A stretch of 6,203 nucleotides of DNA from GCA-003244245 sp050700255 (GTDB lineage: Bacteria; Actinomycetota; Actinomycetes; Mycobacteriales; Pseudonocardiaceae): positions 1-6,203 of the forward strand of contig JBOHGX010000436.1 of NCBI GenBank assembly GCA_050700255.1, given 5' to 3'. Shown one piece after another: positions 1 to 4,560 of this stretch. The notes beneath the pieces are model-generated. The model did no database searches, was not told the DNA's origin, and saw only the letters and a program-made list of their open reading frames with translations. The first letter of the stretch is position 1; every line of letters begins with the position of its first letter. A program made the translations under genes and the position numbers.

Positions 1-733
1 ATTCGGCCGTCCGTAACCCCGCTGAGCCCGCTGAATGCGTTCGCCGCGTCCAGGGGTAGGTGATGAGGGCCCAGAAGGTGGCGCCCAGGGCTAGGGCGGT
101 GACGATGTACCAGGGCCAGGGGCCGAACAGGTCCAGCAGGGATGTCGCGGTCGGCTTGGCGTTGAGAAAGCCGTAGTTGGTTCCGGCGACGTGGTTGAAG
201 GCGAACATCACGACCGTCCAGCCGACCGTGACGAGCAGCGCGATCCGGTAGCTGCGCCAGTCCGGTCGCAGTCCCGCCCCCCAGGTCAGGTAGATCGCGG
301 CCCAGAGCACCAGGCTGTGCATACCGAAAAACGACAGGAACTGCAGCGACGGGAAGTCCGGGCCATTGAGTTCTGGACTGAGAAACGCCTGCGAGGTGAG
401 CGTCAGGCCCCAGAAGTAGGTCAGCGCAAAGGCCATCGCGGAATGCGACCACAGCGCCCACAACGTGGCCATCGCCGCCAGATCGCACAGTTGCAGCGGC
501 AGCGAATGGATCACCCCTCCTTGACCGGGCAACAGCCAGTAGACCTCGACCGGTACCAGGAACGCAGCGAAGACCACCGCAATCGCCCGGCTCAACAGCA
601 GTTCGGTTGGCGTGCCGCGGTACCGTCGGCCCAGGGTGATGAGTGCCGCCGCCACCGCGGCCAGTACGACCACCGCCACACCGTGCGACAGCCCGAAAGC
701 CATGAACGGGCGCGCCGTCAGCAGCGGGTCCAC
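1..733 (-). CDS. YwaF/TIGR02206-type integral membrane protein, 3' end outside the window
   Basis: The minus strand is open from base 733 to base 1 with no stop, giving 244 residues of a very hydrophobic protein with about six or seven membrane segments. Landmarks are a GLSHG turn near residue 14, HSLPLQLCDLAAMA at 76-89, FFGMHSLVLWAAIYLTWG at 135-152, and NHVAGTNYGFLNAKP at 180-194 followed by LFGPWPWYIVTALALG at 202-217. This is the pattern I know from the TIGR02206/YwaF family, whose biochemical role is unknown. The usual family length is about 220-250 residues, so only a few C-terminal residues should be missing. I chose GTG at 733 because it puts the conserved N-terminal F-x-GLSH segment close to the start and lies 7 nt after a TAnnnT -10-like box. 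An in-frame ATG at 823 would add 30 residues unlike the family, and an ATG at 703 would be very short. It is transcribed divergently from the EcsC-like gene. The family call is solid; the start is not certain. Confidence 0.85.
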   Translation of the reverse strand, partial: MDPLLTARPFMAFGLSHGVAVVVLAAVAAALITLGRRYRGTPTELLLSRAIAVVFAAFLVPVEVYWLLPGQGGVIHSLPLQLCDLAAMATLWALWSHSAMAFALTYFWGLTLTSQAFLSPELNGPDFPSLQFLSFFGMHSLVLWAAIYLTWGAGLRPDWRSYRIALLVTVGWTVVMFAFNHVAGTNYGFLNAKPTATSLLDLFGPWPWYIVTALALGATFWALITYPWTRRTHSAGSAGLRTAE

Positions 734-740
734 AACCGCA

Positions 741-746
741 AGCGTA
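741..746 (-). promoter_or_regulatory. Candidate -10 box (TACGCT) for the YwaF-type gene
   Basis: Read on the minus strand, TACGCT fits the actinobacterial TAnnnT -10 consensus and ends 7 nt before the GTG at 733. That spacing would put transcription start at or next to the start codon, giving a leaderless mRNA. This agrees with the lack of a ribosome binding site in front of this GTG. No TTGAC-like -35 is visible 16-18 nt upstream, which is common in mycobacteria. This is inference from spacing only. Confidence 0.35.
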
Positions 747-862
747 GTGGGGCTGGGCTGGTCACCGCTGTGTGTAGCGCACTGCCGCCGGTCCCCTCCG
801 CAGGACACGGTGAGCCACTTCATCCGACGGCGCCCACCCGGTGTTCACGCTGCGTGGCGGGC

Positions 863-868
863 TAACGT
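863..868 (+). promoter_or_regulatory. Candidate -10 box (TAACGT) for the EcsC-like gene
   Basis: TAACGT fits TAnnnT and would start transcription near base 875, leaving a leader of about 28 nt with the strong ribosome binding site of the gene at 903. No -35 element resembling TTGACA is visible at the right distance. This is a weak, sequence-only call. Confidence 0.3.
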
Positions 869-875
869 CGGCTAG

Positions 876-899
876 CCACCGGTTCCGAACTGGAGGTGG
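876..899 (+). promoter_or_regulatory. Ribosome binding site of the EcsC-like gene inside a possible hairpin
   Basis: GGAGG at 892-896 lies 6 nt before the GTG at 903 and fixes that start. The same bases can pair: CCACC (876-880) with GGTGG (895-899), and inside it TCC (884-886) with GGA (892-894), leaving a 5-nt loop and a 3-nt bulge (881-883). An overlapping near-palindrome, CCGGTTCCGAACTGG (879-893), could alternatively be a protein-binding site. The ribosome binding site is certain on sequence; regulation by the fold or by a protein is inference. Confidence 0.5.
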
Positions 900-902
900 G
901 AC

Positions 903-1796
903 GTGCTGCTGGCTGACAGCATCGACAAGGCCATTGAGGTCCAGTACTCAGTGGTGGCCAACCATGTGCAACGGGTACGTCGCCGCCATCCCGGCGCCGA
1001 GCCGACCGAGATCATCGCAGCGCTCGAGAAACAGTACCTGGCCACGGTGACCTGCGCCGGAGCGGCCGCGGGCGCAGCCGCCGCCACGCCTGGGTCCAGA
1101 TCCGGGGTGGCGCGCAAGCTCATCGCCGCGGAGGCGGCCGCATTTTGGGAAGCCACCGCACTGTTCACGCTGGCCGTCGCCGAGGTGCACGGCAGTGCGG
1201 TGCACGACGTCGAACGGCGGCGGATGCTGCTGCTTTCCATCGTCTTCGGCAGTGGCCGACCGGGGTTGGCCCGCATCGGCAACAGAGTGCGCCGGTGGTT
1301 GGTCGCGAGGTACCGCACCAAGCGCTGGGTCCTGGCGCTCAGCAATGTCCTGCCGTTCGGCATCGGCGCGGCGATCGGCGCGGCGACCAACCGTATGCAC
1401 GGCCGGATGGTCGTGGCCGCATGCCGGCAGGTGTTCGGCCCTGTTCCTGCAGCTGAGTCGCTGAACCGTCCGGCGGCGCACACGTCCGTGCCACTCGAGA
1501 ACGGTGAGTCTCCGGCTTCGGCAGTCGAGATTGCGACCGCGACGCGGATCACCGGGAAGTATCGGCCGCTATTCGACTACCTCACCTCGCACGACGGTGA
1601 TCGCGTCAACGTTGGCTTCTTCGAGATCGACCAGATGGTGACCGGAGGACTCCCGAAGTCGGCGTCGGCACAGCGTGGCTGGTGGAGTAACTCGCCCGCC
1701 CGCGTCCAGGCCAAGGCGTGGCTGGCTGCAGGCTTTCAGGTAGCCGACGTCGACTTGGCAGCCACGACGGTGCGCTTCGAAAGGCGCGGCAACTGA
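903..1796 (+). CDS. EcsC-like domain fused to a DUF7662-like C-terminal domain
   Basis: The protein has 297 residues and starts at GTG behind GGAGG with 6-nt spacing. Residues 1-180 look like the EcsC family: an Ala/Gly-rich stretch (CAGAAAGAAAATPG, 51-64), an amphipathic helical region with FWEATALFTLAVAEVHG (81-97), and the hallmark LPFGIGAAIGAATNRMHGR (150-168). EcsC proteins are poorly understood and probably membrane-associated. After a low-complexity linker (181-217), residues 218-295 form a compact second domain with GKYRPLFDYL (218-227), VNVGFFEID (235-243), LPKSA (250-254), RGWWSNS (258-264), AKAWLAAGF (270-278) and VDLAATTVRF (283-292). I associate this pattern from memory with DUF7662, a small domain found alone or in accessory regions; the Pfam number needs checking. 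No catalytic residues are evident. The gene stands alone: divergent from the YwaF-type gene and convergent with the decayed nuclease gene. A membrane-anchored effector or sensor is possible but unproven. Confidence 0.8.
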   Translation: MLLADSIDKAIEVQYSVVANHVQRVRRRHPGAEPTEIIAALEKQYLATVTCAGAAAGAAAATPGSRSGVARKLIAAEAAAFWEATALFTLAVAEVHGSAVHDVERRRMLLLSIVFGSGRPGLARIGNRVRRWLVARYRTKRWVLALSNVLPFGIGAAIGAATNRMHGRMVVAACRQVFGPVPAAESLNRPAAHTSVPLENGESPASAVEIATATRITGKYRPLFDYLTSHDGDRVNVGFFEIDQMVTGGLPKSASAQRGWWSNSPARVQAKAWLAAGFQVADVDLAATTVRFERRGN

Positions 1797-1802
1797 GAGT
1801 GA

Positions 1803-1816
1803 CCACCCTGGGGTGG
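1803..1816 (+). terminator. Possible hairpin terminator after the EcsC-like gene
   Basis: CCACC (1803-1807) pairs with GGTGG (1812-1816) around a CTGG tetraloop, starting 7 nt after the TGA at 1794-1796. There is no T run on either strand. Actinobacterial terminators often lack one, but the stem has only five pairs, so this is a weak candidate. It sits in the convergent gap, where a terminator would be expected. Confidence 0.3.
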
Positions 1817-1833
1817 CCTGCACCGCGGAACCG

Positions 1834-2330
1834 ATGCAGCTTCACCAGCTCCTGCGGGGCCTGATCGAGCACGAGCCGGAAGCTGCCGTCACGAAGCGCC
1901 GCGTCCAGGTTGGCGCGGAAGTCGTCGGCGTCCACAGCCTCTGCCTGAGCTGACTCGCGCACGACGTCAAGGAGAGCGCGGCCATCGAGCTGCCGCGCAA
2001 GGATGCGGCGCTCGAACTCCTCCGCGCTCGCGCCGTGCAGCGCGGCCGCGTAGGCAAGCACCTGCGCGACAACTGCGCGCCGGGACTCCGTTTGCTGCGC
2101 AGTTTCACCTCGACCACCACCGGGCGCCCGCTGGGTTCGATGGCCAAGACGTCAACGTAACCGCTACCGAGCAGGACCTCCCGTCCCAGCACGACGACCC
2201 GCGGGGTGCCGCTGAGAGGGAGGAGGTCGGGAGCCGTTGCAACGAGCTCCTGCAGCGTCCGCTCGTCGGGAAATCCGGTCGGTACCAACAACTCCCAACC
2301 CTCGGAGCCCTCAGACCAGATCGCCGTCAC
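1834..2330 (-). pseudogene. PD-(D/E)XK nuclease-like protein, frameshifted and 3'-truncated
   Basis: From a GTG at 2330 the first frame encodes about 80 sensible residues: TGFPDERTLQELVATAPDLL (18-37), VVVLGREVLLGSGYVDVLAIE (45-65) and VVVEVKLRS (71-79). D60, E74 and K76 fit the PD-(D/E)XK nuclease pattern D-x(13)-E-x-K, as in NucS/DUF91-like proteins. At about 2087-2094 the frame breaks. The second frame then continues the same family: RRAVVAQVLAYAAALHG, EEFERRILARQLDG, FRANLDAALRDGSFRLVLD and APQELVKLH, ending near 1834. Restoring one base around AGCAAACGGAG joins the two parts into SxTESRRAVVAQVLAYAA, the expected family sequence. After LVKLH the second frame loses resemblance and runs on into the antisense of the EcsC-like gene without its own stop nearby, so the C-terminal part is missing. 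In life it may have been a defence or repair nuclease. The frameshift could be a sequencing error; the 3' loss could not. Confidence 0.75.
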
Positions 2331-2334
2331 GAAT

Positions 2335-2342
2335 CACCTCCC
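2335..2342 (-). promoter_or_regulatory. Ribosome binding site of the decayed nuclease gene
   Basis: On the minus strand GGGAGGTG precedes the GTG at 2330 by 4 nt. This supports that start codon and shows that the 5' end of the pseudogene is intact. Confidence 0.55.
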
Positions 2343-2358
2343 GGGAAGTGGGGCGCAT

Positions 2359-2364
2359 AGCGTA
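2359..2364 (-). promoter_or_regulatory. Candidate -10 box (TACGCT) for the decayed nuclease gene
   Basis: TACGCT on the minus strand fits TAnnnT and lies 28 nt before the GTG at 2330, leaving room for the ribosome binding site. It is the same hexamer as that before the YwaF-type gene. No clear -35 is seen. The 96-nt gap behind jetD could equally be crossed by read-through from jetD. Confidence 0.25.
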
Positions 2365-2426
2365 GGCAAACGGCATGAACGGAACGCCAGCTCGCCAACA
2401 TCACCAAGGTCGCCTCCCTGGTGCTG

Positions 2427-3695
2427 TTAGCGACCCGCCTGCACGAGGTCGTCAAGCAGCGCCGATGCAACGCGTTCTTCCGGGACGGCGACGGCGCGCT
2501 CTGTCAGCGCCGCGGCGAGGTCGGGATCCCAGGGTGCGTCGGTCAGCCGCCCGGGCGCAGGGCCGTGATCGGTGACGGCGGCGAGGTAGTCGGCGGTCGA
2601 CATCCGCCAGGGTGTCGCTCCGGTCCGGTCCATGACGTACGCGGCGATGCGCAGTCCCTCGCCGTCGAAGTCACCGTGGTAGCGCAGCGCCGCACCACCG
2701 TCTCGCAGCCCGCGCAACAGGGTGACGGCCGCGGTGTTCGGCCAGCCCGCAGTGCACACCAGCGGCGGACACGCCGAGCCGAAGCGGTGCACCGCCATGG
2801 CGAGCACGGACGGATTCTCGACCACGTGCACCGACGTCACGCCGGGCAGTTCAGGCGCCGTGCGCAGCTGTGCGAGCGTCACGACCGCCGCCTGGCCGGC
2901 GGATGCCCAAGTACGCAGAGTGGTCGCCAGCGCGCCCGAGCTGGGCGTGGCGAGTCCGGCGACGAGTACCGTGGTGGACAGCTCATCGCCGGTGACGCCG
3001 TGCAGCGCCCACAGGTCTCGGCGACCCGCAGCGTCGGTTGGCGGCGGCTCGTCGTGCAGCGCCGCCAGTGCTCGCAGGACCGTGTTCGACAGCCGGGTGC
3101 CCTCGTCCAGCGCGTGCGGGTCGCCCAGGACGTGCTGCGCCAGCACCGGAAGCGGCGCCCCTTCGGCGGGCAGCTCCGCCAGCACAGCCAGCGCGGCGCG
3201 ACAATGCTCGCGGGTGGTTGCCACGGACCCACCGATCAACCCGCCGCGGCGCATCCCGGCCACCCAGTCGCGCAGCGCCGGAAGCGCCGTCACCAATGGG
3301 TGGCCGTCGAGCTCGACCCACAGCTCAGCGCGCTCTGCTGCGGCCGCCGCCCGCTCGGCGGGCCGGTCCCGCAACGGGCCGTGCAGGCGCTCGGTCAGCT
3401 CCCGGGCACCGAGCCCGCACCCGCGGCGCACTGCCTCGTCGACCCGGGCGACGGCCACCGTGGCAGGCTCGCCGGGCAACCTGGTCAGCCCGAGCAGGTC
3501 GGCCAGCGCGGATCGCTCCGCTGGACCCAGTCCGGCCAGCCGGACGGTGCGCACTTCGCCGTCCCCGGCGGCCTCGAATCTGCGTCGCAATTCCGTCCAC
3601 AGTGCACGCAGTTCTGGACGGTCGAACGCCTCCGGGCCGGCCACAGTACAGAATTGATGGGACGCGTCAGTCGAACCTGTGCCGCTAGCGCGCAT
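2427..3695 (-). CDS. jetD: JetD-type Wadjet nuclease subunit (TIGR02679, DUF2399 Toprim domain)
   Basis: The protein has 422 residues and is intact. The ATG at 3695 is set by AGGAGG (3701-3706 on this strand) with 5-nt spacing. Residues 25-240 are a helical, arginine-rich region with family blocks RPELRALWTELRRRFEAAGD (26-45), VRLAGLGPAERSALADLLGL (51-70) and GDPHALDEGTRLSNTVLRAL (191-210), which in this family contact DNA and the SMC partner. Residues 285-375 form the Toprim-like nuclease core: VVENPSV (291-297) with the acidic E293, PLVCTAGWPNTAAVTLLRGL (311-330), and GDFDGEG (341-347) with the metal-binding pair D342 and D344. In Wadjet systems JetD cuts closed-circular plasmid DNA when activated by the JetABC loop-extruding complex. 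All catalytic acids are present, so it should be active. It normally follows jetC directly; here 865 bp and an opposite-strand gene intervene, so it probably has its own promoter within 3707-3817, although I see no clear TAnnnT box there. Confidence 0.92.
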   Translation of the reverse strand: MRASGTGSTDASHQFCTVAGPEAFDRPELRALWTELRRRFEAAGDGEVRTVRLAGLGPAERSALADLLGLTRLPGEPATVAVARVDEAVRRGCGLGARELTERLHGPLRDRPAERAAAAAERAELWVELDGHPLVTALPALRDWVAGMRRGGLIGGSVATTREHCRAALAVLAELPAEGAPLPVLAQHVLGDPHALDEGTRLSNTVLRALAALHDEPPPTDAAGRRDLWALHGVTGDELSTTVLVAGLATPSSGALATTLRTWASAGQAAVVTLAQLRTAPELPGVTSVHVVENPSVLAMAVHRFGSACPPLVCTAGWPNTAAVTLLRGLRDGGAALRYHGDFDGEGLRIAAYVMDRTGATPWRMSTADYLAAVTDHGPAPGRLTDAPWDPDLAAALTERAVAVPEERVASALLDDLVQAGR

Positions 3696-3700
3696 CCGGG

Positions 3701-3706
3701 CCTCCT
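3701..3706 (-). promoter_or_regulatory. Strong ribosome binding site of jetD
   Basis: AGGAGG on the minus strand, 5 nt before the ATG at 3695, is a near-perfect anti-16S match. It decides the start over the in-frame GTG inside CTVAGPEAF, 16 codons later. Confidence 0.7.
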
Positions 3707-3769
3707 CTCAGGCCGCACAGCCCGGCCGTACCGTCCACGTCGAGCGAGGTGGGCGAGTCGCTCGAAGTT

Positions 3770-3806
3770 GTGGTGTAGCGCCACGACCGCCGGTGATCAA
3801 CACCAC
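3770..3806. promoter_or_regulatory. Inverted repeat in the jetD / ASCH-wHTH divergent promoter region
   Basis: GTGGTGT (3770-3776) and ACACCAC (3800-3806) are perfect 7-bp inverted arms 23 bp apart, centred in the gap between the two divergent starts. A smaller inverted pair, GGTG (3792-3795) and CACC (3801-3804), overlaps the right arm. This suits an operator for the adjacent winged-helix protein or another regulator. No binding evidence exists, and arms of 7 bp can arise by chance in GC-rich DNA. Confidence 0.3.
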
Positions 3807-3817
3807 CGTGAATCAGA

Positions 3818-4405
3818 ATGGGTGGCATGCTGCTCAATGCAAGAGAGCTCGCGGGCATCGCCGCCGGAGACATCACCCTGGTCTTCCGCCGCTGGCAACG
3901 AGCCAGCGTGAAGGCCGGTACCCAGCAGCGCACGAGGATCGGCGTGGTCGCCGTTGACTCGGTGGACGTGCTTGAGGAGTCCAAGCTCACCGACACCGAC
4001 GCGCGATCCGCCGGGTATCCGGAGCGGGTCGCCCTTCTGACGGCACTGGACAGCAAGGGCGACGGTGACATCCATCGGATCGAGCTGCATCTCGCCGGCC
4101 CCGACCCGCGGATCGCGCTGCGGGAACGCGCCGAACTGACCGCGGACGAGGTCACCGAGATCCAAAACCGACTGTCTCGGATCGACCATCGCAGCTCGTG
4201 CGGCCCGTGGACGCAGGAAACGCTGCGTATGATCGCCGAGCAACCCGGCGTACGGGCCCCGGACCTGGCCTCAAGCCTCGGCCGTGAGACGGCACCGTTC
4301 AAGATCGACGTACGCAAGCTCAAGGAGCTCGGCCTCACCGAGAGCCTCACGGTCGGTTACCGCCTGTCTCCGCGGGGCCGCGCCTTCCTCGACCATATCG
4401 GCTGA
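3818..4405 (+). CDS. ASCH-like (PUA-fold) domain plus winged helix-turn-helix protein
   Basis: The protein has 195 residues. Residues 4-95 resemble ASCH/PUA-like domains: LLNARELAGIAAGDITLVFR (5-24), then RRWQRASVKAGTQQRTRIGV (24-43), which carries the G/K/R-rich loop of ASCH proteins, and GDIHRIELHLAGPDPRIALR (83-102). Such domains are thought to bind RNA or modified nucleotides. Residues 129-193 form a winged helix-turn-helix: GPWTQETLRMIAEQPGVRAPDLASSLGRE, DVRKLKELGL and GYRLSPRGRAFL, suggesting DNA binding. ATG at 3818 gives the longest form; ATG at 3827 (MLLNARELAG) starts exactly at the conserved block and may be the real one. Neither has a ribosome binding site, so a leaderless transcript is possible; CAGAAT at 3814-3819 is a weak -10 candidate for a start at 3827. 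The gene is divergent from jetD and convergent with jetC, within an otherwise one-directional Wadjet operon. Regulator or accessory subunit is inference. Confidence 0.85.
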   Translation: MGGMLLNARELAGIAAGDITLVFRRWQRASVKAGTQQRTRIGVVAVDSVDVLEESKLTDTDARSAGYPERVALLTALDSKGDGDIHRIELHLAGPDPRIALRERAELTADEVTEIQNRLSRIDHRSSCGPWTQETLRMIAEQPGVRAPDLASSLGRETAPFKIDVRKLKELGLTESLTVGYRLSPRGRAFLDHIG

Positions 4406-4424
4406 CCGGCCGGCGCCAGTCCCG

Positions 4425-4446
4425 TGGCCCTCCTTCCCGGAGGCCA
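4425..4446. terminator. Stem-loop in the convergent gap between the ASCH-wHTH gene and jetC
   Basis: TGG-C-CCTCC (4425-4433) pairs with GGAGGCCA (4439-4446) around a TTCCC loop, giving eight pairs with one bulged C. It begins 19 nt after the stop of the ASCH-wHTH gene and reads equally well from the other strand. No T tract follows on either side. A U-less bidirectional terminator is plausible for this convergent position. Confidence 0.35.
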
Positions 4447-4560
4447 GGGCGTCCGAAGAGTCCGCTGAGCAGGTAGCACCGCATTGCGGGCACGTGCGGC
4501 GCACCGTAGGGGCGTGCACCAGCGGCGGACACACCGTGCATGACTGCCGGACACGCGGGA

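Noticed and set aside
191..865. Plus-strand reading frame of 224 codons at the left end
   Set aside because: It is antisense to the YwaF-type membrane protein, and its product is low-complexity and rich in Arg, Gln and His without any family pattern.
872..1552. Minus-strand reading frame of 226 codons opposite the EcsC-like gene
   Set aside because: Its product is Ala/Ser/Thr-rich without domain features. The plus-strand gene has a strong ribosome binding site and two recognisable domains.
2368..2426. Plus-strand stretch reading ERQLANITKVASLVLLATRL
   Set aside because: It looks protein-like, but stops lie just upstream, it has no start codon, and it runs directly into the antisense of jetD. 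It is too short to support as a gene remnant.
2421..3911. Long plus-strand reading frame of 496 codons opposite jetD
   Set aside because: It is the antisense of a clearly recognised JetD. Its product is Arg/Gln/Gly-rich with no domain pattern, as expected of the complementary strand of a GC-rich gene.
3797..4350. Minus-strand frames through the ASCH-wHTH gene that might bridge jetC and jetD
   Set aside because: Neither carries JetC or JetD family sequence, and both are antisense to a well-formed two-domain protein. They do not restore a continuous operon.
3696..4560. Insertion-sequence or transposon origin for the gene between jetC and jetD
   Set aside because: I found no transposase, no terminal inverted repeats and no target-site duplication at the edges of the segment.
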